Shown here: positions 7,919 to 16,409 of the stretch, piece after piece
Numbering within the stretch: the stretch's first letter is position 1
How the letters are laid out: each line of letters opens with the position of its first letter
NCBI GenBank assembly: GCA_947565915.1
Contig: CANOHY010000002.1
Span: forward strand, 30,156-94,155
Direction of reading: 5' to 3'
Length of the DNA stretch: 64,000 nt
Origin: an uncultured Eggerthellaceae bacterium
GTDB taxonomy: Bacteria > Actinomycetota > Coriobacteriia > Coriobacteriales > Eggerthellaceae
Position numbers and translations under genes: made by a program
The notes under the pieces: generated by a model
Seen by the model: the letters and a program-made list of their open reading frames with translations, nothing else
Database searches by the model: none
What the model was told of the DNA's origin: nothing

Positions 7919-9362
7919 ATTGTCGTTCAATCCCAAGACGCTCTGGTTCGATGCGGGCGACTTGGCCATATCGGAAGGTCAACCGGTGGTGGTGAGCACT
8001 GCCCGCGGCAACGAGTTCGGGCACTTGGCCGAGCGCATCTTCGATATGGACTACGAGGACACGAAGAAGCTGAAGACGCCGCTCAAGCCGGTGCTGCGCA
8101 TCGCTACGGAGGCCGATATCCAGCGCGACCAGGAAGTCGTGGAGCTTGCCCGCGCAGCGCTGCCCGTGTTCAAGCGCTTGGCTGGTGAGGTTCTGCCCGA
8201 CATGAACCCCGTCACGGTGGAGTATCTGTTCGATAGCGACAAGGCCATCTTCTACTTCGATGCCGAAGACCGCGTCGATTTCCGCGAGTTGGTGAAGAAG
8301 CTCTCGGCTGAGCTCAAGGTGCGCGTGGACATGAAGCAGATCGGCGTGCGCGATGGTGCGCGGCTGGTGGGAGGCCTCGGCCATTGTGGCCAGGAGATAT
8401 GCTGCACGCGGCTTGGTGGCCAGTTCAATCCTGTGTCGATTCGCATGGCCAAGGAGCAAGATCTCTCGCTGAACCCCCAGAAGATCTCGGGCCTGTGTGG
8501 GCGGCTGCTGTGCTGCCTGCGCTACGAATACGATGCCTACAAGGATTTTCACGCACGCGCTCCCAAGAAGAATGCGCGCATCGAAACGCCTGACGGAGAA
8601 GGCAAGGTGGTGGACCTCGACGTGCCGCGGGAAGTCGTTTCCATAAAGGTGGGCGACGAGAAGCCGGTGAAAGTTCCGCTGGCCGACATGACGGCACCCG
8701 AAGAGGGCGTTCGTCCCAATGCCGTGGACGAGGAAGCATGGGACAAGGCCAACCAGCCTGAGTCTCCGGTTCTGGATGGCATCGTGCACCTATTCGGCAC
8801 CTCGCAGCTCAAGGGCACCGATAAGCTGGCAGAGCCGGGCAAGGTAACGCATCTGCCTAAGTCGTCACGCAAGGATGGCGAGGGCGCAGGCGAGCAGAAG
8901 CCTTCGCGCAGGCGCAGAAGCCGCAAGTCGGCAGGCGGTGAGGGTGCAAAGGGCAACGCGGGCGCCAAGAAGCCCAGTGGGCAGGCGTCTGGCTCGCAGA
9001 CGGCGCAGCGCAAGCAGCGTCGTCGCTCTACGACGGTTAGCTCGGATGGCACTACTACCGTGCAAGGCAAGCCTGCTGCCAAGCAAGGCAAGAAGGGCTC
9101 GCAAGGTGGCTCGAAGCAAGCTGCTCAACCCGGACAGGGCGAACGTGCGCAAGCAAGCAAGGTGGGCAGGAACTCCTCGGGTTTGCGCGCGGCCAAGGCC
9201 AACGGCAGCGCGAAGGTGCAAGGAGCCCCTGAAGGGGAGGGAGCAGCGCCGCAAAAGCAAGGTCAGCAGCACCGTCGCAGGCGTCGTCGCTCACCAAAGA
9301 CTGCAGGCGAGGCGCAGTCGGGCAATACTGGAAACGGCACCAGCACCGAGGCGAAGGAGTAA
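7896..9362 (+). CDS. ricT: PSP1-domain protein RicT/YaaT with long basic tail
   Basis: The first 275 residues or so match the PSP1/RicT family. In Bacillus, RicT joins RicA and RicF in an iron-sulfur complex that affects RNA processing. The conserved cysteines are present at about 164, 169, 170, 201, 206 and 207 (LGHCGQEICCTRLGG and SGLCGRLLCCLRYE). The remaining 210 residues are an extension rich in Lys, Arg, Ser, Gly and Gln, with runs such as RRRRSRKSAG and HRRRRRRSPK. It looks disordered and nucleic-acid binding, and Bacillus RicT lacks it. No ricA or ricF gene is visible nearby. The tail function is inferred from composition only. Confidence 0.88.
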   Translation: MVRIAPVRLSFNPKTLWFDAGDLAISEGQPVVVSTARGNEFGHLAERIFDMDYEDTKKLKTPLKPVLRIATEADIQRDQEVVELARAALPVFKRLAGEVLPDMNPVTVEYLFDSDKAIFYFDAEDRVDFRELVKKLSAELKVRVDMKQIGVRDGARLVGGLGHCGQEICCTRLGGQFNPVSIRMAKEQDLSLNPQKISGLCGRLLCCLRYEYDAYKDFHARAPKKNARIETPDGEGKVVDLDVPREVVSIKVGDEKPVKVPLADMTAPEEGVRPNAVDEEAWDKANQPESPVLDGIVHLFGTSQLKGTDKLAEPGKVTHLPKSSRKDGEGAGEQKPSRRRRSRKSAGGEGAKGNAGAKKPSGQASGSQTAQRKQRRRSTTVSSDGTTTVQGKPAAKQGKKGSQGGSKQAAQPGQGERAQASKVGRNSSGLRAAKANGSAKVQGAPEGEGAAPQKQGQQHRRRRRRSPKTAGEAQSGNTGNGTSTEAKE

Positions 9363-9371
9363 GCGGGTTCC

Positions 9372-10838
9372 ATGATCGTCGATTACGCTGCGCTCACTGA
9401 TCTGTACCAGATCACGATGGCGCAAGGATACTACCAGCATGGCAAGCGCGATACCCAAGCTTGCTTCCACATGTACTTTCGGAACTATCCGTTCAATGGC
9501 GGCTATGCCATAGCTTGCGGCATGGATCAGTTGGCGCAGCTGGTGGAAAGCTATCGCTTCACCAGCGAGGATATCGGCTACCTTGCAGGTTTGAAGAACC
9601 CCACGGGCACCCCGCTGTTCGATGGTGACTTCCTTGACTACCTGGGCAACCTGAAATTGAGCGTTGACATCGATGCGGCGCGCGAGGGCACGGTGGTGTT
9701 TCCCAACGAGCCCATCGTGCGCGTGATGGGGCCCATCCTGGAATGCCAGCTCATCGAGACGCCTCTTCTGAACTGCGTGAACTTCGAGACGCTGATCGCT
9801 ACCAAGGCCGCACGCATCTGCTCGGTGGCCAATGCTCCGGTTTCGGAATTCGGGCTGCGCCGCGCGCAAGGGGCGGCAGGGGGTCTTTGGGCATCTCGTG
9901 CCGCGATGGTGGGCGGCTGCTCGTCCACGTCCAACGTGCTGGCGGGTCGCATGTTCGACTTGCCCGTGTCGGGTACTCATGGGCACTCGTGGGTGATGGC
10001 CTTTCCTGACGAGCTTTCGGCTTTCCGGGCGTATGCCGAGTCGTTTCCCGACAATTGCACGCTTCTGGTGGATACCTACGATGTGCAGCAAGGCGTGCGC
10101 AACGCCATAACAGTGGGCCTGGAGATGCGCCAGCGCGGAGAGCGACTGCGCGCCGTGCGCATCGATTCGGGCGACCTTACCTGGCTGTTCAAGATGACAC
10201 GGCGCATGCTGGACGAGGCGGGCTTGACCGATTGCGGCATCGTGCTGACCAACGACCTAGACGAGTACACCATAAAATCCATTCGTGACGAGGGCGTGGA
10301 GGTGGCCGGTTGGGGCGTGGGCACCAAGCTTGCGTGCGCCTACGACCAGCCGACGCTCGGAGGCGTGTACAAGCTATCGAGCACGCGCGAGGGCGAGGAT
10401 GGAGCCTGGTGCGACCATCTGAAGATCAGCGAGTCGGTGCAAAAGCTCACTACTCCAGGCGTATTGGATGTGCGCCGTTACTATAGCGAAGACGGACGTC
10501 TTGCTGGTGACATGGTGTTCGACACCATTTCAGGTGTAGGCGAAGATGAAGTGATCGTGGATCCCTACGACAGCTTGCGCAGGAAGAAGCTTGCGGGGAG
10601 GAGCTTCACCACGCTGCTTCAACCCTTGGCGCGCGGAGGCGAATGCGTGCTGAGCGAAAACGACCGCAATGTCATGGCGGCCCGAGAGCGCACCGCCGAG
10701 GGACTCGCGCAGCTCGATGAGACGCAGAAGCGCTTGCTGAATCCCCACACCTATCCGGTTGGGCTCGAGAAGAGCCTGTTCGATCGCAGGAGCGCTTTGG
10801 TTGCGCAAATGCGAGGGTTCGACACGGTGGCGATATGA
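9372..10838 (+). CDS. pncB: nicotinate phosphoribosyltransferase
   Basis: Makes nicotinate mononucleotide from nicotinate and PRPP in NAD salvage. The 488 residues fit the family. Signatures include the start ALTDLYQITMAQGYYQHG, EFGLRRAQG, the region SGTHGHSWVMAFPDE, VRIDSGDLTWL and GWGVGTKL. AGGAG precedes the ATG by about a dozen bases. The stop overlaps the start of the downstream DegV gene (ATGA), suggesting coupled translation. Confidence 0.93.
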   Translation: MIVDYAALTDLYQITMAQGYYQHGKRDTQACFHMYFRNYPFNGGYAIACGMDQLAQLVESYRFTSEDIGYLAGLKNPTGTPLFDGDFLDYLGNLKLSVDIDAAREGTVVFPNEPIVRVMGPILECQLIETPLLNCVNFETLIATKAARICSVANAPVSEFGLRRAQGAAGGLWASRAAMVGGCSSTSNVLAGRMFDLPVSGTHGHSWVMAFPDELSAFRAYAESFPDNCTLLVDTYDVQQGVRNAITVGLEMRQRGERLRAVRIDSGDLTWLFKMTRRMLDEAGLTDCGIVLTNDLDEYTIKSIRDEGVEVAGWGVGTKLACAYDQPTLGGVYKLSSTREGEDGAWCDHLKISESVQKLTTPGVLDVRRYYSEDGRLAGDMVFDTISGVGEDEVIVDPYDSLRRKKLAGRSFTTLLQPLARGGECVLSENDRNVMAARERTAEGLAQLDETQKRLLNPHTYPVGLEKSLFDRRSALVAQMRGFDTVAI

Positions 10839-11737
10839 TACGGGTGATCACGGATTCGGTAGCGGGAATCCCCGCTTCTGTTTGCGAAGAGTATGGCATC
10901 GAGGTGGTTTCGCTCTTCGTGAACAGCAAGGATGAGGAGTTCATCGATGCTGAGATGGATGTTGAGGAGTTCTACCGCAACATCTACGACATGATCGACG
11001 ACATCCCGAAATCGAGCCAGCCATCGCAAAGCACGTTCATAGAGCTCTTCACCGATGCCGCTGAAGCGGGCGATGAGGTTATCGGCATATTCATCAGCTC
11101 GAAGCTCTCCGGAACGATAAACGGGGCCCTGCAGGCTGCTCGAAGCGTGGTGGCGAATCATGCGAGCTTCCGGTTCTGCCTGATCGACTCGTGCAGCTGC
11201 GGCTTCGACGAGGCCTATGGTGTGTTTGCAGCGGTAGCTGCACGCGATGCGGGATGCACCTTGAAGGAATGCGAGCAGCAAGTGCTCGAATCGATCAGCT
11301 CCTCGCATATCGTGTTCGTGCCCGAATCCTTGCGGTTCTTGAAGGCGGGAGGGCGCATAGGCAAGGCATCGGCGCTTTTGGGCTCGGCGCTCAAGCTGTT
11401 GCCGATCATCTTGGTAACCGACGGCGAAGTGAATGTGATCGCCAAGGTGCGCACGTTCAAGAAGGCGCTCGTCGCTCTATTCGAGAGGTTCTCTCGAGAC
11501 GTCGAAGAGCATGGCTTGCGCAATGTGGTGGTGCAGTTCATCGGCGATTCTGCACCTGCTCGCGCTTGGGCCAAGGAGGTAATCGAGCCCTTCTGCGGAC
11601 ACCCGGTGCCCGTTATGCCGGTGAGCCCTGTTATCGGCCTGCACGTGGGGCCGGCAGTGGGAATATCCTATGAGTGCAAGGAACCGTTTTCGGATAAGAT
11701 AACACCCGGTTTCGACATCCCGGTGTTCTGCGCTTAG
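10835..11737 (+). CDS. DegV family fatty-acid-binding protein (first copy)
   Basis: DegV proteins bind a fatty acid in a pocket between two alpha/beta domains; some (FakB) present it to a fatty-acid kinase. The signature start IRVITDSVAGIPASVCEEYGIEVV, the Ser-rich KSSQPSQSTF segment and ISSKLSGTINGAL are typical, as is SLRFLKAGGRIGKASALLGSALKLLPIL. The C-terminal PVIGLHVGPAVGISY fits the family. It is 300 residues long and overlaps pncB by 4 bp. No fakA-like kinase is in the window, so a FakB role is inference. Confidence 0.88.
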   Translation: MIRVITDSVAGIPASVCEEYGIEVVSLFVNSKDEEFIDAEMDVEEFYRNIYDMIDDIPKSSQPSQSTFIELFTDAAEAGDEVIGIFISSKLSGTINGALQAARSVVANHASFRFCLIDSCSCGFDEAYGVFAAVAARDAGCTLKECEQQVLESISSSHIVFVPESLRFLKAGGRIGKASALLGSALKLLPIILVTDGEVNVIAKVRTFKKALVALFERFSRDVEEHGLRNVVVQFIGDSAPARAWAKEVIEPFCGHPVPVMPVSPVIGLHVGPAVGISYECKEPFSDKITPGFDIPVFCA

Positions 11738-11771
11738 GGGCGCAGGAAGGGAGTGGGGGAAAGGACATGCC

Positions 11772-12707
11772 ATGGCATCCATCCGTTGCAATCTGATCAT
11801 AGATTCATGCTGCGACCTACCTCGTGATGTGATCGAGCAGGAGGGCGTCGAGCTTTTGGAGTTCCCCTATTTCATGGATGGTGAAGAGTATCTCGACGAC
11901 ATGTTCGAATCCGTCAAGCCGCGCGAGTTCTACGGGAAGATGCGCAAGGGTGCGGAGTGCTCCACGGCGCAAATCCAATACCTCACCATCGAGCGTGCGC
12001 TCAAGAACGCCATCGAGAGCGGAGTGCCCACGGTTTACCTGGCCTTTTCCAGTGGGCTGTCGGGTACGTGCGAGACGGCGCAGACCATATTGGAGCAGTT
12101 GAAAATCGTGCATCCGAACGCGGAAGTGTATGTGGTGGACACGAAACTGGCCTCCATTGCCGAGGGCGTGCTGGTGTACGAAGCCATGAATCAGCGCTCG
12201 CGCGGCTTGACGGCCGAGGAATTAGTGGAATGGGCGAACGAGGCGCGCTTCTTCGTGAATGAGATATTCACGGTGGACAAGCTGGAATGGCTGAAGAAGG
12301 GTGGTCGCATCCCGGCTTCGGTGGCCTTCGCTGGCTCTAAGCTCGACATCAAGCCAGTGCTCGATATCACGCTGGATGGCACGTTGTCGCTTGCGGGCGT
12401 GGCGCGTGGCCGCAAGAAGGGCTTGCGACAGCTCGTGGATTTCTATGATAGCCACGCAACTGCCATCGGTACGGGAACCTACATGGTGGTGGGCAACGCC
12501 GATTGTCCCAAGGACGCCGAGAAGGTCAAGGAGATGCTTCTGAAGGTGGACCCGACGCTGCTGTTTCTCGATACCTCGATCGGTCCTGTGATCGGCAGCC
12601 ATGTGGGGCCAGGAATGGTTGCCATCTCCTTCTTTGGTCGCGACGAGCGCGAGCAACTCTCCGTTTCCGACCGCATTGCCAAGAAGATCCGCCGAAACGA
12701 CGACTAA
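11772..12707 (+). CDS. DegV family fatty-acid-binding protein (second copy)
   Basis: This second DegV paralogue (311 residues) follows the first after 34 bp. Family features are LIIDSCCDLPRDVIEQEGVELLEFPYFMDG, STAQIQYLTIE, the ligand-loop region YLAFSSGLSGTCETA, DKLEWLKKGGRIP and IGPVIGSHVGPGMVAISFFG. It diverges clearly from the upstream copy, so this is an old duplication, perhaps with different fatty-acid preference as seen for FakB1/FakB2. That pairing is an inference from the family. Confidence 0.87.
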   Translation: MASIRCNLIIDSCCDLPRDVIEQEGVELLEFPYFMDGEEYLDDMFESVKPREFYGKMRKGAECSTAQIQYLTIERALKNAIESGVPTVYLAFSSGLSGTCETAQTILEQLKIVHPNAEVYVVDTKLASIAEGVLVYEAMNQRSRGLTAEELVEWANEARFFVNEIFTVDKLEWLKKGGRIPASVAFAGSKLDIKPVLDITLDGTLSLAGVARGRKKGLRQLVDFYDSHATAIGTGTYMVVGNADCPKDAEKVKEMLLKVDPTLLFLDTSIGPVIGSHVGPGMVAISFFGRDEREQLSVSDRIAKKIRRNDD

Positions 12708-12731
12708 GCCTAAGGGCATGGGGAGGCTGCA

Positions 12732-13685
12732 ATGACGAAGCGATACGCGTATCTAGGCGATGAGGCCATCGGCAGCTACGTCCATGAACAGCTGGGCCAA
12801 TGCGGATACAGCCAGGTTGCAGCACCGGCGGAAGCCGACGTGGTATTCGTGTATTGCTTCCATTCAGGCGCTATAGAAGATTACTACTTCGACGACGAGG
12901 GTTTGATCAAGGTAGCCACGCCCCAAACGCTGCTCGTGGACCTTTCGCCCTCAACGGTGGCGCTCGCTCGCGAGCTTTCGGCCATTGCCATGGTGAACGA
13001 CATCCGCAGCGTGGAGGCGCCGTTGTGCTTATCGGACCCGCTTGCCGATGAAGTGCTGAGCAAAGAGAACCTCTTCTGCTACTTGGGCGGTGACGCAACG
13101 GAGTGCGATGAGGCGCGCGAGCATATGGGCGCTCTTTGCTCAAATGTGGTGATTACGGGCGATTGCGCGTCTGCTCAGCTGGCGAAGGCCATGCATACCA
13201 ACCGTCAGGTGTCGCGCATCATAGCTTCCATCGAGGAATTGGCACTCTACTCCGCTTGCAAAGAGGCTCGCTTTGCCGATCTTGCAGGGCAGCTGCCAGC
13301 CTTCTTGCATGACGACATCTTGGAGCAGGTCGAGCGAAGCCGTGCTGCGAAGCGCTATGGGGATGGCGCTCCGTGCGCGTTTCTCATGGCGGATGTGCTC
13401 GCTGCTATGGCCACCTCCGATGACGCGGGCATCATACTGCCCCAATTGGAGGCTTCGCAGCACATCTTGGAGCTTTTCGGCTTGATTGGTGGAGCCGACT
13501 TGGGCGTTGCTGCGCTCGTGCTTCTGTATGGTGACGAGGAAGCTGGAGCCGATGCTGGCTTGGATTGGGCGCGCGCAGCCGAGATCTATGCGCAATACGA
13601 GCAAGGCGCCTTCGAAGGCAGCGATGAGGACGAGGGCTACGACGATTTCGACCTTGGCGATGGAATCGATTACCACTCCAATTGA
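12732..13685 (+). CDS. 3-hydroxyisobutyrate-dehydrogenase-like protein, degenerate nucleotide motif
   Basis: The 317 residues follow the layout of beta-hydroxyacid dehydrogenases. A short beta-alpha start (YLGDEAIGSYVHEQLGQCGY) is followed by DLSPST, EAPLCLSDPLADEV, YLGGD and a GDCASAQLAKAMHTNR segment that aligns with the catalytic Lys/Asn region. The N-terminal glycine motif is degenerate (GDEAIG instead of GLGxMG), so cofactor binding may be altered. The C-terminus is acidic (SDEDEGYDDFDLGDG). It overlaps the downstream radical SAM gene by 26 bp. The fold assignment is moderately sure; the substrate is unknown. Confidence 0.6.
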   Translation: MTKRYAYLGDEAIGSYVHEQLGQCGYSQVAAPAEADVVFVYCFHSGAIEDYYFDDEGLIKVATPQTLLVDLSPSTVALARELSAIAMVNDIRSVEAPLCLSDPLADEVLSKENLFCYLGGDATECDEAREHMGALCSNVVITGDCASAQLAKAMHTNRQVSRIIASIEELALYSACKEARFADLAGQLPAFLHDDILEQVERSRAAKRYGDGAPCAFLMADVLAAMATSDDAGIILPQLEASQHILELFGLIGGADLGVAALVLLYGDEEAGADAGLDWARAAEIYAQYEQGAFEGSDEDEGYDDFDLGDGIDYHSN

Positions 13686-14580
13686 TGCATGCTGCCTGTG
13701 CCCGCGCGCGTGCGGCGTGAATCGGGCTGCAGGTGAGCGCGGCTATTGCGGTGCGGGAGCCGTGCCCGTGGTGGCGCGGGCTGCGCTGCATTTCTGGGAA
13801 GAGCCACCTATCTCGGGCGAATCGGGAAGCGGAACCATCTTCTTCTCGAATTGCTCCTTACGCTGCTGCTATTGTCAGAATGCCCAGTTGGCGCAAGGGT
13901 TGGCGGGGCGCGAAGTAGGCGTTGAAGAGCTGGCTGACCTCTGTCTCGACTTGCAGCGCCAAGGCGCGCTCAACGTGAATCTCGTCACGCCTACGCACTA
14001 TTCGCCCTCGATTGCCCAGGCCGTTGGCTGCGCACGCGCCAAAGGTCTTCGCATTCCCGTGCTATGGAACACCTCAGGATACGAATTGCCCGAGGTTATC
14101 GAAGACCTCAGTGGCACTGTTGATGCGTATCTCACAGACTTCAAATATGCCGATGCCCAATTGGCCAAGCGCTACTCCCATGCACCCGACTATCCACAAG
14201 TGGCACTTGCTGCCATTCGCAGAATGCGGGAATGCGCTGGTACGGTGCGCTATCGCACGATAGCAGGGCAGGAATGCTTGAGCGAGGGAGTGGTGGTACG
14301 CCATTTGCTATTGCCTGGCGCTTTAGAGCACTCCAAGCGTGCTATAGACATGCTCTTCGCAGAATTCGGAAACGACGTGAGCTATTCCCTTATGAACCAA
14401 TACACGCCCGTGCTGAGCGACGTAGCCGCACGCGAGTATCCAGAGCTGAGAGTAAAACCTTCGCTAGAAGAATACGAGCAGCTGCTCGACTATGCAGATT
14501 CGCTCGGGCTTGAAGATTACTTTTGGCAACAAGGCGACGCATGCCAAGAAAGCTTCATTCCCGAATGGGACTTCGAGTAA
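13660..14580 (+). CDS. PflX-type radical SAM protein
   Basis: The radical SAM cluster motif CX3CX2C is present as CSLRCCYC, within a sequence resembling pyruvate formate-lyase activase and the uncharacterised PflX group. An extra N-terminal Cys cluster (CCLCPRACGVNR, then GYCGAG) is typical of PflX relatives. The ATG at 13660, inside the preceding gene, is the best in-frame start and gives 306 residues; no other ATG or GTG lies before the first Cys motif. VLWNTSGYE and YLTDFKYAD are further family marks. Coupling to the dehydrogenase-like gene is suggested by overlap. The substrate is unknown. Confidence 0.78.
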   Translation: MESITTPIDACCLCPRACGVNRAAGERGYCGAGAVPVVARAALHFWEEPPISGESGSGTIFFSNCSLRCCYCQNAQLAQGLAGREVGVEELADLCLDLQRQGALNVNLVTPTHYSPSIAQAVGCARAKGLRIPVLWNTSGYELPEVIEDLSGTVDAYLTDFKYADAQLAKRYSHAPDYPQVALAAIRRMRECAGTVRYRTIAGQECLSEGVVVRHLLLPGALEHSKRAIDMLFAEFGNDVSYSLMNQYTPVLSDVAAREYPELRVKPSLEEYEQLLDYADSLGLEDYFWQQGDACQESFIPEWDFE

Positions 14581-14626
14581 AGGGCATCGTCGCGCATCCC
14601 TCCTCAACGCGTACGGCAGCCATCAA

Positions 14627-14692
14627 GAGGAGCCTTCGCTTTCACTCCTCGGTCGCTTCGCTCCCTGCGGGGGTTGAAAGCTCCGGCTCCTC
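14627..14692 (+). repeat. core-hairpin repeat, copy 1 (R2-1)
   Basis: A hairpin with outer stem GAGGAGCC/GGCTCCTC (14627-14634 with 14685-14692) and inner stem GCTTTCA/TGAAAGC (14638-14644 with 14675-14681). The apical stretch 14645-14674 begins CTCCTCGGTCGCT and ends GCGGGGGT. The same apex recurs near 27740-27775 (reverse) and 61878-61907, on stems of different sequence. Confidence 0.75.
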
Positions 14693-14711
14693 ATTATGGC
14701 GATGCATGATT

Positions 14712-14829
14712 CGCGCTTGCCCTGCTTCGATGTGACATGGCTATTTCTGGAGCGCTAAAGCGCAGGCGCTTGCGCCGAGGCGCTTGGCGGCGAAGCTTTA
14801 GCCATGCGCATCAGGATAGGGCAAGCGCG
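14712..14829. repeat. palindromic intergenic element, subtype A (R1-A1)
   Basis: A 118-bp element bounded by a 12-bp perfect inverted repeat (CGCGCTTGCCCT, 14712-14723, with 14818-14829). Inside lies GATGTGAC, ATGGCTATTTCTGGAGCGC and CGCTTGGCGGCGAAGCTTTA, all shared with the element at 27552-27702. Internal GCTAAAGC/GCTTTAGC pairing allows a long branched hairpin. It lies in the 341-bp gap before the SOS operon. Confidence 0.75.
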
Positions 14830-14864
14830 CTAACGCTTCCGGATGAAGCAACGTAAAGCGATGC

Positions 14865-14893
14865 TTGACAGCGAACGGATGTTTGCGTAATCT
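14865..14893 (+). promoter_or_regulatory. sigma-70-type promoter of the DNA-repair operon
   Basis: TTGACA (14865-14870), a 17-bp spacer and TAATCT (14888-14893) form a near-consensus promoter. Transcription would begin near 14900, leaving only about 20 nt of leader before the ATG at 14922. A LexA-type box fills the spacer, so a bound repressor would block polymerase directly. Confidence 0.75.
14872..14885 (+). promoter_or_regulatory. LexA (SOS) box 1
   Basis: CGAACGGATGTTTG matches the Gram-positive SOS consensus CGAACRNRYGTTY over all its positions. It sits between the -35 and -10 hexamers of the operon promoter. Confidence 0.75.
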
Positions 14894-14906
14894 GTTCGAA
14901 ACGAAA

Positions 14907-14920
14907 CGAACAGGTGTTTG
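14907..14920 (+). promoter_or_regulatory. LexA (SOS) box 2
   Basis: CGAACAGGTGTTTG again fits CGAACRNRYGTTY, and it ends one base before the start codon. Its left half also forms a palindrome with CTGTTCG at 14892-14898. Two boxes 35 bp apart suggest cooperative LexA binding over promoter and start site. Confidence 0.72.
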
Positions 14921-14921
14921 C

Positions 14922-16409
14922 ATGGATATCATTCGAAAGCTGGAGATTCTCTCCGATGCGGCGAAATACGATGTGGCCTGCACGTCGTCGGGTATCGAGC
15001 GTGGTGCCGTGAAGGGGAAGCTCGGTAGCACGACTACAGCGGGTTGTTGTCACAGCTTCACGCCCGATGGACGCTGCGTCACGCTGCTTAAGGTTCTCAT
15101 GACCAATGCCTGCGCCTACGATTGCGCATATTGCTCGAGTCGTTGCTCGAATGAAGCGCCGCGTGCGGCTTTTACGCCGCAGGAGCTCGCCGACCTCACC
15201 ATTGGGTTCTATCGTCGCAACTACATAGAGGGGCTCTTCTTGAGCTCGGGCGTGTTGAATACGCCCGACTACACTACCGAGCGCATGATTGAGACCTTCG
15301 AGATCCTTCGTCATGCCTATGGCTTTCGCGGGTACATACATGCCAAAACGGTTCCCGGAACATCACCAGAGCTCATCGATAAGATGGGGTTGCTCGTCGA
15401 CAGGCTCTCGGTCAATCTCGAGTTGCCCTCGCAGCAAAGCCTTATGAGGCTTGCCCCACAAAAAGGGCGCGAGCAGATACTCCTTCCCATGAGGCGCATT
15501 GCCGAGCGCATCGCCGAGAGCACCGAGGAGCGCGTTCTTAGCGCGCGCAAGCAAGTTTACTTGCCAACTGGCAAGTGCAAGATCGATCGACGCGGCCCGT
15601 TCGCGCCTGCCGGGCAATCGACGCAGATGATCATCGGCGCCTCACCTGAAAGCGACTTCCAGATTCTTTCGCTCAGCAAGGCTCTCTATCAGAAGCTCAA
15701 CATGAAACGCGTGTTCTTCAGCGCCTACATTCCCGTGAACGATGATGCCCGGCTGCCAAAGACCGACTTCGTTCCCTTGGATCGCGAGCATCGTCTTTAC
15801 CAGGCAGATTGGCTCATGCGATTCTATGGCTTCGATGCCGACGAGCTCATCGACCAATCCGAACCGTTTCTCGATCTGGGAGTCGACCCGAAGGCAAGTT
15901 GGGCGCTTCGCCACCTCGATCAGTTTCCCGTCGAGGTGAACTCCGCCGCTTATGAGATGCTTCTGCGCGTGCCCGGCATCGGCGTGAAGGGAGCGCGTCG
16001 CATCCTACGTGCTCGAAAACATGCTACCTTGCGCGAAGATGATGTTCGCAAGCTGGGAATAACCATGAAGCGAGCGCGCTACTTCATAACTTGCAATGGC
16101 GCTTATGCCGGAGCGGGCGTGGAGTTCTCGCCACAAGGGTTAAGGGCATGCTTGGAGAAGCGAATCGACGGCGGTGCGCACGGGCGGCGCGCTGGCAGGG
16201 TTCTAGAGAATCAGCTTTCTCTCTTCCCTGAGCAGCAGACCTTTGCAGGAGAGCTAGCTCCCCGGCCCGTATACGAACCGGGCAGCCAAAGCGATCTTGG
16301 GCGTTGCGTTCTCGAAGCCCGGCAGGAGCCCTTGGCGCTCGAGGGTGCTTTAGGAGATGCCGTCTCCCTTGCATGGAGCCAGCCCTTGGGTAGGGAGGCG
16401 GTTGCGTGA
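14922..16409 (+). CDS. SOS-controlled DNA modification/repair radical SAM protein
   Basis: Matches the family named putative DNA modification/repair radical SAM protein (TIGR03916). The radical SAM motif CAYDCAYC places cysteines at about 64, 68 and 71. A helix-hairpin-helix DNA-binding element (LLRVPGIGVKGARRIL) lies near residues 347-362. Conserved stretches include GIERGAVKGKLGSTTTAGCCHSF split around the first Cys pair and KCKIDRRGPFAPAGQSTQM. The ATG at 14922 begins the conserved MDIIRKLEILSDAAKYDVAC; an upstream in-frame start would lie inside the LexA boxes. The protein is 495 residues. It overlaps its DUF4130 partner by 4 bp. The reaction is not known; a role in repairing damaged or modified bases is inference supported by SOS control. 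Confidence 0.88.
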   Translation: MDIIRKLEILSDAAKYDVACTSSGIERGAVKGKLGSTTTAGCCHSFTPDGRCVTLLKVLMTNACAYDCAYCSSRCSNEAPRAAFTPQELADLTIGFYRRNYIEGLFLSSGVLNTPDYTTERMIETFEILRHAYGFRGYIHAKTVPGTSPELIDKMGLLVDRLSVNLELPSQQSLMRLAPQKGREQILLPMRRIAERIAESTEERVLSARKQVYLPTGKCKIDRRGPFAPAGQSTQMIIGASPESDFQILSLSKALYQKLNMKRVFFSAYIPVNDDARLPKTDFVPLDREHRLYQADWLMRFYGFDADELIDQSEPFLDLGVDPKASWALRHLDQFPVEVNSAAYEMLLRVPGIGVKGARRILRARKHATLREDDVRKLGITMKRARYFITCNGAYAGAGVEFSPQGLRACLEKRIDGGAHGRRAGRVLENQLSLFPEQQTFAGELAPRPVYEPGSQSDLGRCVLEARQEPLALEGALGDAVSLAWSQPLGREAVA

